A DNA stretch of 64,000 nt from Mycobacterium sp. NBC_00419. Lineage in GTDB: Bacteria; Actinomycetota; Actinomycetes; Mycobacteriales; Mycobacteriaceae. The notes beneath the pieces are model-generated. The model was not told the origin of the DNA, ran no database searches, and was given only the letters and a program-made list of their open reading frames with translations. Location: the NCBI RefSeq assembly GCF_036023875.1, contig NZ_CP107931.1, forward strand, positions 3,162,001-3,226,000, written 5' to 3'. Shown one piece after another: positions 48,497 through 57,556 of the stretch; positions within the stretch are counted from its first letter, which is position 1, and every line of letters begins with the position of its first letter. The translations under genes and the position numbers were made by a program.

Positions 48497-49699
48497 TCAG
48501 CCCGTCGGGGCCAGGCTGGTCAGAATCGCCATCGCGATCGCGGTCATCTCCTCGGCGACGTCGCTGCGCCGGGTCAGATGCCACGTGCGCGAGGCGTCTT
48601 CGATGAAGCTGACTGCAGCCGCCACCAGCAGCCGCGCCTGGGCGGCGGTGGTCTGTGGAACCTGTGTGCGGATCACGTCGATCCACACACCGTCCCGGTC
48701 GGCCTGGTTCTTCACCACCGTCTCGCGTACCTCCTCGGAGGCCGACGACAGCTCGGTGATCGTCACCGACACCAGGTCGGGGTCGTCGAGGCTGATCCGT
48801 ACCCGGCCGGCGACCAGTCGTTGGAGTCGTTGGGAGGCAATGTCATTGGCGCGCAGCGCACGAACAGACTCCAGCGTCGACCACTCGTCGAGGCGACGTA
48901 CCAGCGCATCCAGGATGGCCTGCTTGGAGGAGAACGAACGGTACAGGCCCGGACCGGCGATGCCGACGAGCTTGCCGATCTCGGCCGTGCTCACCGCGGG
49001 ATAGCCGCGGGCCCGAAACAGCCGCGCACCGGCGGCCAGCAGGGTCTCGTAGCGGGAGAACAACGCCGCCGCCCGGTCCGGTGCCGCATCGATCGGTGCC
49101 AGTGTGCCGACGGCCGGTGTGCATGCGGCCGCCAGGCAGGCGCGGTACAGAAGCTCCTTGAGCTCGCCCGCGGGCAGGGTGAGGTTATGGCGCCCGAGAC
49201 TGGTCAGGGTGCTCGACACCGCCCAGGCGCGCAATTCGGTGTGCGCGGGGCTCAGCCCGGGCATCTCCAGGCGCACGCCGGCCTGCATACCGGCCACGAT
49301 CGCGTTGATCCGTGACCGGACCTCGCGGCGGTCGTCGTCGGTGAGATAGCGGGCCTCGCGCTGCCACAGCACGGTCAGGGCGCGGGTCTCGACGGCCGCG
49401 GAGATCAGGTCGGGCAACTCGGCCCGCAGCGGCCGGGCGTCCGCCTCCGGTGCGCGGCCACCGGGATTGCGGACGCTTTGATACTCGTCCTGTGCGTTGA
49501 GGATCACCGCGGTCAGCAGCGCCTGCTTATTGTCGTAGTGGCGGTACAACGCGCGCGCGGTCACACCGGCCGCCTCGGCGATCTCCTCGAGTCTGACCGA
49601 GTGGAAGCCGCGGTCGATGAACAGCCGCGCCGCCTGTTCGAGGATCTGCTGTTTGCGGTCCTTGGGTCGGCGCCGCACGGCGGGGACGGTCGTCTGCAT
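48497..49699 (-). CDS. mce3R: Tandem-TetR repressor (Mce3R-like)
   Basis: This 400-residue regulator contains two TetR units in one chain. The first HTH (about residues 30-60) reads [28 protein letters not shown] and the second (about 232-262) [28 protein letters not shown], each followed by a helical ligand domain. Two non-identical recognition helices in one chain are the hallmark of Mce3R, which in M. tuberculosis represses the mce3 operon, Rv1933c-Rv1935c and Rv1936-Rv1941. Here the gene is physically attached to the last two of these target sets, a strong contextual match. No mce genes are in the window. The ATG 49699 start follows a basic N-terminal arm. Confidence 0.87.
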   Translation of the reverse strand: MQTTVPAVRRRPKDRKQQILEQAARLFIDRGFHSVRLEEIAEAAGVTARALYRHYDNKQALLTAVILNAQDEYQSVRNPGGRAPEADARPLRAELPDLISAAVETRALTVLWQREARYLTDDDRREVRSRINAIVAGMQAGVRLEMPGLSPAHTELRAWAVSSTLTSLGRHNLTLPAGELKELLYRACLAAACTPAVGTLAPIDAAPDRAAALFSRYETLLAAGARLFRARGYPAVSTAEIGKLVGIAGPGLYRSFSSKQAILDALVRRLDEWSTLESVRALRANDIASQRLQRLVAGRVRISLDDPDLVSVTITELSSASEEVRETVVKNQADRDGVWIDVIRTQVPQTTAAQARLLVAAAVSFIEDASRTWHLTRRSDVAEEMTAIAMAILTSLAPTG

Positions 49700-49868
49700 C
49701 GCTGGGGTGCCCTTCTACTTCACCGGACCGGAACATCCTCCCAGATTGGTCGCACGAGCGATTCGGAACGTATCCAAAAAATACATCAGTATCTGAAAAC
49801 ACGCCTCTGCATGGCATATTGACACCGAGCTGGTGCCAGGAAAGGCATACTGACTATAGACATAATCG

Positions 49869-50843
49869 GTGTATCCGGGTACTCTCGCGGTGGTGATCGG
49901 TCGTCTTGACACGGCGGCGAAGGCATCTGGCGCGACTTCGCTGAGTCACCTGCCCGCCGCGGTGGGTGGCCCCGCCAGAGTGCGGACCGACATGCCCGAG
50001 CAGGGCGCCGGGGACCTGGCCCACGCGGTCGTCGGGCTGCAACAGGCGGTCGACCGGCTGATCGTGTCGTCCTCGCTGGAACAGCTGCTGGCGCTGGCGC
50101 CGGAGGCGGCGGCGTTGATGGGTTTTCACCGGGTGCTGGTCTCGCGGGTCGACCAGGGGATCTGGTTGGCACATCAGGCATTTGTCGCCGACGATCCGGA
50201 TTTCGCCGAGCAGCTGGTGGCGTTCGGTACCGCCCACTCCCGGCAGCTCTCCGGGCGGCTGCTCGAGTCCGAGATGCTGCTCAGTGGCGTTCCGATTCTG
50301 GTCCGCGACGCGCAGGCGAATCCGCGGGTGTTCACCAAGCTGGCACGGTTCAGTCGCACCACCGACTACGTGGCCGCGCCGGTACAGGTGTGGGGCGCTC
50401 CCGTGGCGATGGTGCATGCCGACCGCTATCCCGGTGGTGATGTCGAGGAGATCGACCGCCAGCTGCTGGGGCTGTACGCCCGCGGATTGGGTTTGGCGAT
50501 CGAGCGAGCCCAGCTCGCCGACCGGTTGCGGGTGATCAACCAGGCCTCGGCCCCGCTGGGCGTGCACGGCGACGAGCCGGATCCGACGGCGCCCCCGGTG
50601 CGCCTGGCCGCCGTGTCGCCGTTGCCCGGTGCCGAGCGTGCCACCGACCGGCTCTCACCGCGGGAATGGGATGTACTGCGCTGCATAGCCCTGGGTAAGA
50701 CCAACGCACAGATCGCGACCGGGCTGTTCCTGACCGAGAACACGGTCAAGGTGCATGTCAAACGAATCCTGCACAAACTCGGCGCGGCCAACCGGACCGA
50801 GGCCGCCGCGCTGTATCACCGCCTGACCCGCCGCGGCCCCTAG
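49869..50843 (+). CDS. GAF-like LuxR family transcriptional regulator
   Basis: This 324-residue regulator has an N-terminal GAF-type sensory domain (about residues 60-225; LAPEAAALMGFHRVLVSRVDQG... and YVAAPVQVWGAPVAMVHADR) and a C-terminal LuxR HTH (about 258-318; LSPREWDVLRCIALGKTNAQIATGLFLTENTVKVHVKRILHKLG). No receiver domain is present, so it is probably ligand- rather than phosphorylation-controlled. GTG 49869 gives the longest product; a later GTG near 49980 is possible, so the first 35-40 residues are uncertain. It is divergent from the Mce3R-type gene and could be an additional island regulator, or unrelated. Confidence 0.8.
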   Translation: MYPGTLAVVIGRLDTAAKASGATSLSHLPAAVGGPARVRTDMPEQGAGDLAHAVVGLQQAVDRLIVSSSLEQLLALAPEAAALMGFHRVLVSRVDQGIWLAHQAFVADDPDFAEQLVAFGTAHSRQLSGRLLESEMLLSGVPILVRDAQANPRVFTKLARFSRTTDYVAAPVQVWGAPVAMVHADRYPGGDVEEIDRQLLGLYARGLGLAIERAQLADRLRVINQASAPLGVHGDEPDPTAPPVRLAAVSPLPGAERATDRLSPREWDVLRCIALGKTNAQIATGLFLTENTVKVHVKRILHKLGAANRTEAAALYHRLTRRGP

Positions 50844-50849
50844 GCCGGG

Positions 50850-51608
50850 TCACGTCCTCGTGACGGACGGCCCCGACGCCTCGTAGCGGCCCGCCTCGGC
50901 CGCTGACAGCTCGGTTCCGGTCACGATCGACTCGAGGTCCGACACCGCGGCGAACCGGCAGAAGCTGTTCGCGCCGAACTTCGAATGCGCCGCGACAAGG
51001 ATTCTGCGGCGGGCGACCTTGACCGCCGTGTGCTTCACCGCGGCCACCGCCGGGTCGGGTGTGGTGAGGCCGTGCTCTATCGAAATGCCGTTGGTGCCAA
51101 GGTAAGCGACGTCGATCACCAGGCTGCCCAGCATGTCGGTTGCCCAGTGGTCGACGGTGGCCAGCGTGCGGCCGCGTAACCGACCGCCCAGAAGCAGCAC
51201 CGTCACCGTCTGGCTGTGCGCCAGCACTTCCGCCACCAACAGCGACGAGGTGACGATGGTCAGGTCCCGCTCGGCGAGACGTTCGGCGATCAGGCGGGGC
51301 GTGAAACCCTCGTCGAGATAGACCGTTTCGGCCCCGTGCAGCAACTCCGCGGCGGCAGCGGCGATGCGGTGCTTCTCGGCCAGGTCCGCCTGGCTGCGGT
51401 ACTCCACGGTCGACTCGAAAGCCACCGTCTCCAGCGGAATCGCTCCGCCGTGCACCCGCTTGATCAGTCGCCGGCCGGCCAGCACCTTCAGATCGCGCCG
51501 GATCGTCTCCGTTGCGACGTCGAGCTCGTCGGCTAGCGAGGCCACCTCGACGCGCCCCCGGGTGCGGGCGAATTCGACGATGCGACTTTGGCGGGTTTCG
51601 GAATCCAC
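50850..51608 (-). CDS. DeoR family repressor of the polyol PTS
   Basis: This 252-residue DeoR/GlpR-type repressor has an N-terminal HTH (about residues 5-57; RIVEFARTRGRVEVASLADELDVATETIRRDLKVLAGRRLIKRVHGGA, the family signature) and a C-terminal sugar-phosphate-binding domain (YLDEGFTPRLIAERL, YLGTNGISIEHGLTTPDP). It follows the PTS gene by 10 nt in the same operon. It should sense a phosphorylated polyol or sugar and control both the PTS gene and the divergent dehydrogenase. An array of GGGCA repeats upstream of both is the probable target. Confidence 0.9.
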   Translation of the reverse strand: MDSETRQSRIVEFARTRGRVEVASLADELDVATETIRRDLKVLAGRRLIKRVHGGAIPLETVAFESTVEYRSQADLAEKHRIAAAAAELLHGAETVYLDEGFTPRLIAERLAERDLTIVTSSLLVAEVLAHSQTVTVLLLGGRLRGRTLATVDHWATDMLGSLVIDVAYLGTNGISIEHGLTTPDPAVAAVKHTAVKVARRRILVAAHSKFGANSFCRFAAVSDLESIVTGTELSAAEAGRYEASGPSVTRT

Positions 51609-51618
51609 CTCGACATTC

Positions 51619-53580
51619 TCACTTGCCGGGGCCGGCGAGTACCTCCCGGACCTCTTCCGGCGTCTGGGCTGTGCGCAGCCGCGCCACCTCGTCCTTGCTG
51701 AGGAACACCCCGGCGATCCTGGTCAGCAGTTCCATGTGGTCCTTGCCCGCACCGGCGATACCGACGACGAACTCGGCCGGTTTGCCGTTCCAGTCGATCG
51801 GCTCGGCATAGCGCACGAACGACATACCGGACCGCTTGATCGCGGACTTGGCGTCGTTGGTGCCGTGCGGGATGGCCAGGCCGTTGCCCATGTAGGTCGA
51901 TACCGAGCCCTCCCGCTCGTACATCGCCTCGACGTAGGCCGGTTCGACGGCGCCCGAGGCGACCAGCAGCCGTCCCGCCTCGCCGATCGCACCGTCGCGG
52001 GTGGTCGCCGTGCCGGCCAGCACGATGGATTCCACGCTCAGCACATCCGCGGGCGCTGAGTCCTCGGACGGCTCGGCCGCGGCGGGCTCGGCGCCGTTGC
52101 CGGCGTTGCCCAGCAGTTCCACGATCTCGTCGTACTGTGGCGCGTTCATGAAGTTGTCCACCGACACGTGGACGGCCGACGGGGTTTTCTGCTGGGCACG
52201 GGCTGTCAGATCCTGGTGGGTGACCACCAGGCCGTAGCTGTCCGTGAGGTTGGCGATCGACGCGTTGGTGACCTTCACATCGGAGAAGCCTGCGGCCTGA
52301 ACCTTCTTGCGCAGCACCGAAGCACCCATTGCCGACGACCCCATGCCGGCGTCACAGGCGAACACGATGTCGGTGATGGGCCGTCGGTCCGACGAACCGA
52401 GCAGAGCGGCCGACACGCTCGACTTCTTTCCTTTCAGCGCCTCCATGCCGGCCGTTGCCGCCGCCAGATCGCCCTCGTCGTCGGCCCGGTCGGTCTTGAG
52501 CAGCAGTGCCGCCACCGCGAATGAGACTGCGGCCGCGCCGAATACCGACAGTGTGACACCGAGGAAACTGCCGCTGGCGGTTTGGGCGTAGACGGCGATG
52601 ATCGAGCCCGGGGCGGCCGGTGCGCGCAGCCCGGACCCGAACAGCACGTTGATGAAGATGCCCGTCATGCCGCCGAGGATGGTGGCGGCGATCAGCTTCG
52701 GCTTCATCAGGACGTACGGGAAGTAGATCTCGTGAATCCCGCCGAAGAACTGGATGATCGCAGCGCCCGGAGCCGACGCCCGCGCTGCCCCACGGCCGAA
52801 GGCCATGTAGGCCAACAGGATTCCCAGGCCGGGGCCGGGGTTGGCCTCAAGGAGGAAGAGCACCGACTTGCCGGTCTCCAGCGCCTGGGTGGTGCCCAGC
52901 GGGGTGAGCACGCCGTGGTTGATGGCGTTGTTGAGGAACAGCACCTTGGCCGGCTCGATGAAGATCGAGGTCAAGGGCAGCAGGTTGTGGGCCACCAGGA
53001 AGTCGACGACATGGCCTGCGCCTTTGGAGAACGCCGTCACGATCGGGCCGATGCCGAAGAAGCCGAAGACCGCCAGGATCAACCCGACGATGCCCGCCGA
53101 GAAGTTGTCGATCAGCATCTCGAAGCCCGGACGGATCTTGCCGTCCCACAGCGCGTCGATCTTCTTGATCACCCAGCCGCCGAGCGGGCCCATGATCATC
53201 GCACCGAGGAACATCGGGATGTCCGAACCGGCGATGACTCCCATCGTGGCGATGGCACCCACCACGCCGCCGCGGATGCCGTAGATCATCCGGCCGCCGG
53301 TCGCGCCGATGAGGATCGGCAGCAGGTAGGTGATCATCGGCGCGACGATGCCGCCGTCGGCGAAGTCCCCCCAGCCACCGATCTTGGCCACCCAGCCGTC
53401 CGGGCTGCGCAGTCCCTCGAACAGACTGGTGAGCCAACCCGCCTTGATGAACAGTGCGGTGATCAGGCCCCAGGCGATGAACGCGCCGATATTGGGCATA
53501 ACCATGTTCGACAGCGACGTGCCCAGCTTCTGCACGTGTACACGCGCGCCGGTCCGTGGCTTGGCTTCGGTGCTTGTCAC
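51619..53580 (-). CDS. PTS polyol (mannitol-type) transporter EIICBA
   Basis: This 653-residue phosphotransferase-system permease has all three units in the order of MtlA: membrane EIIC (about 1-350, KLGTSLSNMVMPNIGAFIAWG), EIIB with the phosphorylated Cys in FACDAGMGSSAMGASVLRKK (about residue 400), and EIIA with its active His in GNGLAIPHGTNDAK (about residue 560). It imports and phosphorylates a hexitol such as mannitol. The start is GTG 53580 behind GGAGG; the open frame upstream runs through the operator region and is non-coding. Polyol PTS genes are uncommon in mycobacteria. HPr and EI must be encoded elsewhere. Confidence 0.92.
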   Translation of the reverse strand: MTSTEAKPRTGARVHVQKLGTSLSNMVMPNIGAFIAWGLITALFIKAGWLTSLFEGLRSPDGWVAKIGGWGDFADGGIVAPMITYLLPILIGATGGRMIYGIRGGVVGAIATMGVIAGSDIPMFLGAMIMGPLGGWVIKKIDALWDGKIRPGFEMLIDNFSAGIVGLILAVFGFFGIGPIVTAFSKGAGHVVDFLVAHNLLPLTSIFIEPAKVLFLNNAINHGVLTPLGTTQALETGKSVLFLLEANPGPGLGILLAYMAFGRGAARASAPGAAIIQFFGGIHEIYFPYVLMKPKLIAATILGGMTGIFINVLFGSGLRAPAAPGSIIAVYAQTASGSFLGVTLSVFGAAAVSFAVAALLLKTDRADDEGDLAAATAGMEALKGKKSSVSAALLGSSDRRPITDIVFACDAGMGSSAMGASVLRKKVQAAGFSDVKVTNASIANLTDSYGLVVTHQDLTARAQQKTPSAVHVSVDNFMNAPQYDEIVELLGNAGNGAEPAAAEPSEDSAPADVLSVESIVLAGTATTRDGAIGEAGRLLVASGAVEPAYVEAMYEREGSVSTYMGNGLAIPHGTNDAKSAIKRSGMSFVRYAEPIDWNGKPAEFVVGIAGAGKDHMELLTRIAGVFLSKDEVARLRTAQTPEEVREVLAGPGK

Positions 53581-53641
53581 TGATGGCCTCCGATCTGGGG
53601 TCCCGTGATGCGAGTCACATCGTAGGACCAGTAAAACCCAC

Positions 53642-53718
53642 AAATGGGCACCGTGGCAAGCAAACGGGCATAAATGGGCAGAAAGAGTGGTGGATTTATG
53701 CCCGAACTGCGTTAGAGT
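53642..53718. promoter_or_regulatory. Operator array and promoter between PTS and dehydrogenase
   Basis: The element AAA(T/C)GGGCA occurs as direct repeats at 53642-53650, 53662-53670 and 53672-53680, spaced 20 and 10 bp, so all lie on one DNA face. An inverted copy completes a perfect 11-bp inverted repeat: cgggcataaat (53665-53675) and atttatgcccg (53694-53704). A plus-strand -10 box TAGAGT (53713-53718) follows directly. It lies 62 bp from the PTS start, so one repressor could control both directions; DeoR-family binding is inferred. Confidence 0.62.
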
Positions 53719-53756
53719 GCTGTGTGACGCATTCGCACAGCGGAAGGACGACCACC

Positions 53757-54815
53757 ATGAAGGCCCTGCGTTTCTATGCGCCGGAGGATGTCCGCCTCGA
53801 AGACGTGCCAGAACCACAGTGCGGTCCGGACGAGGTCAAGATCCGGGTGCGCAACTGCTCGACCTGCGGCACCGACGTCAAGATCCTCCACAACGGTCAC
53901 CAGAACCTGACACCGCCGCGCACCATCGGCCACGAGGTGGCCGGCGAGATCGTCGAGGTGGGCGCCGAGGTCAACCCGACCTATGGCAGTGACTGGGCGG
54001 TGGGCGACCGGGTTCAGGTCATCGCCGCGGTGCCCTGCGGCGAATGCTACGAATGCCGCAAGGGCTGGATGGCGGTCTGCCAGAACCAGACGTCGGTCGG
54101 CTACCAGTACGACGGCGGCTTCGCCGAGTACATGATCGTGCCCAGGCAGGTGCTCAAGGTCGACGGGCTCAACCGTATTCCCGACAACGTCGGCTTTGAC
54201 GAGGCGTCGGCCGCCGAACCCTTCGCGTGCGCCATCAATGCCCAGGAACTGCTCGGAATCGAAGAAGGTGACACCGTCGTCGTCTTCGGCGCGGGCCCGA
54301 TCGGCTGCATGCACATCCGCATCGCCCGCGGTGTGCACAACTGCGGGCCGGTCTATCTGGTCGACGTCAACGACAGCCGGCTGAAGATGTCGGCCGACGC
54401 CGTGCACCCCGACGACGTCATCAATGCCGCCGAGGTCGACGTCGTCGAGAAGGTGATGGAACTGACCGGCGGACGCGGTGCCGATGTCGTCATCACCGCC
54501 ACGGCGGCCAACGTGACCCAGGAACAGGCCATCGCGATGGCCGCGCGCAACGGGCGCATCTCGTTCTTCGGTGGCCTGCCCAAGACCAACCCGACGATCA
54601 CCTGTGATTCCAATGTCGTGCACTACCGCCAGTTGCACATCCACGGCGCCAACGGGTCCGCCCCCGAACACAACAAGCGCGCACTCCAATACATCTCCAC
54701 CGGACAGGTGCCCGTCAAAGACCTGATCACCAAGCATATCGCGCTCGACGACGTCCTCGACGCCTTCGGCATCGTCTCCAGCGGTGAGGCCATCAAGGTG
54801 ACGGTCGAGCCGTAG
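53757..54815 (+). CDS. Zinc-dependent polyol/sugar-phosphate dehydrogenase
   Basis: This 352-residue medium-chain dehydrogenase has the catalytic zinc ligands in CSTCGTDVKILHNGH and GHEVAGEIVEVG, the structural zinc cluster in CGECYECRKGWMAVCQNQT, and the NAD loop VVFGAGPIGCMH. Its resemblance is to sorbitol or galactitol-1-phosphate dehydrogenases. ATG 53757 follows ggaagga. Divergent from a polyol PTS and its repressor, it most likely oxidises the imported polyol phosphate to a ketose phosphate. The exact polyol cannot be read from the sequence. Confidence 0.88.
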   Translation: MKALRFYAPEDVRLEDVPEPQCGPDEVKIRVRNCSTCGTDVKILHNGHQNLTPPRTIGHEVAGEIVEVGAEVNPTYGSDWAVGDRVQVIAAVPCGECYECRKGWMAVCQNQTSVGYQYDGGFAEYMIVPRQVLKVDGLNRIPDNVGFDEASAAEPFACAINAQELLGIEEGDTVVVFGAGPIGCMHIRIARGVHNCGPVYLVDVNDSRLKMSADAVHPDDVINAAEVDVVEKVMELTGGRGADVVITATAANVTQEQAIAMAARNGRISFFGGLPKTNPTITCDSNVVHYRQLHIHGANGSAPEHNKRALQYISTGQVPVKDLITKHIALDDVLDAFGIVSSGEAIKVTVEP

Positions 54816-54824
54816 TTCTGTGCG

Positions 54825-54883
54825 TTGAGTGAGTACTGAGGGGTCATGTATCGGCTGAATTGCCGACCTCAGTACTCACTCAA
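54825..54883. terminator. Bidirectional nested-hairpin terminator
   Basis: The outer 17-bp arms (54825-54841 and 54867-54883) are perfect complements, containing gagtgagtactgag and its reverse. Inner arms tcggc (54851-54855) and gccga (54862-54866) form a second stem. It sits between convergent genes, 10 nt after the dehydrogenase stop, and its right arm covers the aldehyde dehydrogenase stop codon (54880-54882). There is no U-tract in either direction. Confidence 0.7.
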
Positions 54884-56340
54884 TCTGTAGCGCCGCCGCG
54901 CAGGTACACCGTGGTGGTGTGGGTGAAGAACTCGCGGGCCGCCTGTCCCTGCTCCTTGGGACCCAGGCCGCTCTTCTTGGCTCCACCGAACGGAACGTGC
55001 GGATCAGCGCCCGCCGACTCCGAGTTGATGTGCAGCACACCGACGTCGACGAGCTCGACGGCCTGCAGTGCCCGGGTCAGATCCTGGGTGAATACCGCTG
55101 CGGACAAGCCGAATTCGCTGTCGTTGGCCAATGCGAAAGCCTCGTCGGCGTCGGCGGCGCGACGCACCGCGACGACGGGCCCGAACAGCTCGTCACCCCA
55201 GATGTCAGCGCGCCCGCCGACTTCGACGATCGTCGGCGCCACGAAGAAGCCGTCGGCCAGCGGCCCGTCCCGGTAGGGGGTGCCGCCGGCCAGGACACTG
55301 CCGCCCTGAGCCACCGCCGAATCGATACCGGCCTGAATGCTCTTCTGGGCCGACCCGCTGATGACCGGACCCATCTGGGTCGTGTCGTCGATCGGATCGC
55401 CGACTGCCAGTCCGCGGGCCCGATCGCCGAGAGCGGCCAGGAACCGGTCTGCGATGCCATTCGTCACGATCACACGCGATGTGGCCGTGCACTTCTGGCC
55501 GGTTGAGCGGAATGCGCCCAGCATGACCTGTTCGAGTGCCAGCTCCACGTCGGCGTCGTCGAGCACCACGGCGGCATTCTTGCCGCCCATTTCGGCTTGC
55601 ACCGGCACACCCCGCGCCGCCGCTGCAGCCGCGATCCGCCGGCCCACCCCGGTGGAGCCGGTGAACGTGATCGCGTCCACGCCGTCGTGGTTGACCAGTC
55701 TGTCGCCGATCGCGGACTCCCCGATGGCGACGTTGAGCACGCCTGCCGGCAGGCCGGCCGCCGTGAGCGCCTCGGCGAGCCGAATCGCCAGTAGCGGAAC
55801 GGTACTCGCCGGCTTCCAGACCACCGTATTGCCGTACACCAGGGCCGGGGCGATCTTCCAGGCCGGGATGGCGATCGGGAAGTTGAACGGGGTGATCACC
55901 GCGACCACACCAATCGGCTTGCGGGTCACCAGGATCTGCTCACCGGCCCGCGGGGAAGCGAAGATCTCACCGGCGGACCGGTCGCCCTCGTTGCCGTAGT
56001 AGCGCAGGATCTGCGCGGCACGCCGTACCTCGCCGACACCCTCCGCGCGGGTCTTGCCCTCTTCGAGCGCCAGCTCGAGACCCCAGTCCTCGGCGTTGCG
56101 GTCGACCACCGCGGCGGCGTCGAGCAGGACCGCTCCCCGCTGGTGGATCGGGGTTGCCGCCCAGGCTCGGGCCGCACCACGGGCCGCCGCCACCGCCTGG
56201 TCCAGGTCGGCGGCATTTGCGCAGACACCCTCGGAGACAACCACACTGGGTCGTGCCGGGTTGATGCTTACCAGCTCGGAGCCGCCGCCACGATGCCACT
56301 CTCCGGCGATGAGATGCCGGAGTTCCACAGCTCCGGTCAT
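54880..56340 (-). CDS. Aldehyde dehydrogenase (NAD(P)-dependent, semialdehyde type)
   Basis: This 486-residue aldehyde dehydrogenase has the Rossmann segment TPFNFPIAIPAWKIAPALVYGNTVVWKPAS, the catalytic Glu in QAEMGGKNAAVVL and the catalytic Cys in RSTGQKCTATSR. The overall pattern is closest to 2-oxoglutarate-semialdehyde-type dehydrogenases. The start is taken as ATG 56340, one base after the fadE stop (TGA-T-ATG); an upstream ATG would add 11 residues but overlaps that gene. It is the last gene of an operon with gabD- and gcdH-like genes, suggesting a role in oxidising a lysine- or polyamine-derived semialdehyde. Confidence 0.87.
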   Translation of the reverse strand: MTGAVELRHLIAGEWHRGGGSELVSINPARPSVVVSEGVCANAADLDQAVAAARGAARAWAATPIHQRGAVLLDAAAVVDRNAEDWGLELALEEGKTRAEGVGEVRRAAQILRYYGNEGDRSAGEIFASPRAGEQILVTRKPIGVVAVITPFNFPIAIPAWKIAPALVYGNTVVWKPASTVPLLAIRLAEALTAAGLPAGVLNVAIGESAIGDRLVNHDGVDAITFTGSTGVGRRIAAAAAARGVPVQAEMGGKNAAVVLDDADVELALEQVMLGAFRSTGQKCTATSRVIVTNGIADRFLAALGDRARGLAVGDPIDDTTQMGPVISGSAQKSIQAGIDSAVAQGGSVLAGGTPYRDGPLADGFFVAPTIVEVGGRADIWGDELFGPVVAVRRAADADEAFALANDSEFGLSAAVFTQDLTRALQAVELVDVGVLHINSESAGADPHVPFGGAKKSGLGPKEQGQAAREFFTHTTTVYLRGGATD

Positions 56341-56341
56341 A

Positions 56342-57556
56342 TCAGCGGAACGCGGCATGCCCGGTGAGCGCACGACCGATCGACAACAGGTGCATCTCAG
56401 AGGTGCCCTCGTAGGTCAGCACCGACTCCAGGTTGTTGGCATGACGCAGCGGTGAGTATTCGAGCGTGATTCCGCTGCCGCCCAACAGGGTTCGGCACTC
56501 CCGTGCGATCGCGATTGACTCGCGCACGTTGTTGAGCTTGCCCAGGCTGATCTGCTCGGGACGCACGCCTTCGGCGTCCTTCATCCGGCCGAGATGGATG
56601 GCCAGCAGCATGCCCTTGCCGAGCTCTACCGTCATGTTCGCCAGCTTCTCCTGCGTGAGCTGGTAACTCGACAGCGGTCGGTCGAAGACGTCGCGTGACT
56701 GGGTGTAGGCGATGGTGGTCTCCAAGCTGTCCCGGGCCGCTCCGAGCGAACCGAAGACGATGCCAAAGCGTGCCTCGTTCAGACACGACAGCGGCGCACC
56801 CAGGCCCTCGGCGAGCGGCAACTGCGCCGACGCCGGCAGCCGGACGTTGTCGAGCACCAGCTCCGAGGTCACCGACGCGCGCAACGAGAGCTTCTTGTGG
56901 ATCGCGTTGGCGGTGAAGCCCGGGGTGTCCGTCGGCACCAGGAAGCCGCGCACCCCGTCATCGGTCTGCGCCCACACCGTGGCGACGTCGGCCAGGTTGC
57001 CGTTGGTGATCCACATCTTGGTGCCGTTGAGCACCCAATCGCTGCCGTCGCGGCGAGCACGCGTGCGCATGCCCGCCGGGTTGGACCCGAAATCCGGCTC
57101 GGTCAGACCGAAGCAGCCGATGGCATCCCCGGCGGCCAGCCGGGGCAGCCACTCGTTCTTCTGTTCCTCAGAGCCGTACCGGTAGATCGAGAACATCGAC
57201 AGCGAGCCCTGCACCGACACGAAACTGCGGAAGCCACTGTCGCCGGCTTCCAGCTCCATGCAGGCAAGACCGTAGCTGACGGCGTTGGTACCCGCGCAGC
57301 CGTAGCCCTGCAGGTGCATCCCCAGCACGCCCAGCTCACCGAACTCCTTGGCCAATTCCTTTGGCAGGGTGGCTGATTCGAACCAGTCCTCGACGTTCGG
57401 CCGGAGCCGGGTGTCGACGAACTTGCGCACGGTGGCGGCGATGTCGCGTTCGTCGGAGTCGAGCAGGCGGTCGATGGCGAACAGCTCGAGCGGGTCATAG
57501 GTATGCGACCCAGTGGTGTCCTTCTTGGGCGGTGCTGCGGTGGTGCTCATGATCAT
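56342..57556 (-). CDS. gcdH: Glutaryl-CoA dehydrogenase-like acyl-CoA dehydrogenase
   Basis: This 404-residue acyl-CoA dehydrogenase has IGCFGLTEPDFGSNPAGMRTRA and WVLNGTKMWITNG for FAD and substrate, an ARFGIVFGSLGAARDSLETTIAYTQSRDVFDRPLSSYQLTQEKLANM region, and the catalytic Glu in LTYEGTSEMHLLSIGRALTG. The LTEPDFGSNP and YEGT text is that of glutaryl-CoA dehydrogenases, which oxidise and decarboxylate glutaryl-CoA to crotonyl-CoA in lysine breakdown. It overlaps gabD by 4 nt (ATGA) and is followed by an aldehyde dehydrogenase. Confidence 0.88.
   Translation of the reverse strand: MIMSTTAAPPKKDTTGSHTYDPLELFAIDRLLDSDERDIAATVRKFVDTRLRPNVEDWFESATLPKELAKEFGELGVLGMHLQGYGCAGTNAVSYGLACMELEAGDSGFRSFVSVQGSLSMFSIYRYGSEEQKNEWLPRLAAGDAIGCFGLTEPDFGSNPAGMRTRARRDGSDWVLNGTKMWITNGNLADVATVWAQTDDGVRGFLVPTDTPGFTANAIHKKLSLRASVTSELVLDNVRLPASAQLPLAEGLGAPLSCLNEARFGIVFGSLGAARDSLETTIAYTQSRDVFDRPLSSYQLTQEKLANMTVELGKGMLLAIHLGRMKDAEGVRPEQISLGKLNNVRESIAIARECRTLLGGSGITLEYSPLRHANNLESVLTYEGTSEMHLLSIGRALTGHAAFR

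Noticed and set aside
49855..49871. Leaderless start for the GAF-LuxR gene
   Set aside because: The nearest hexamers (TATAGA, CATAAT) do not fit TANNNT at 7-8 nt from the GTG, so the start was left uncertain.
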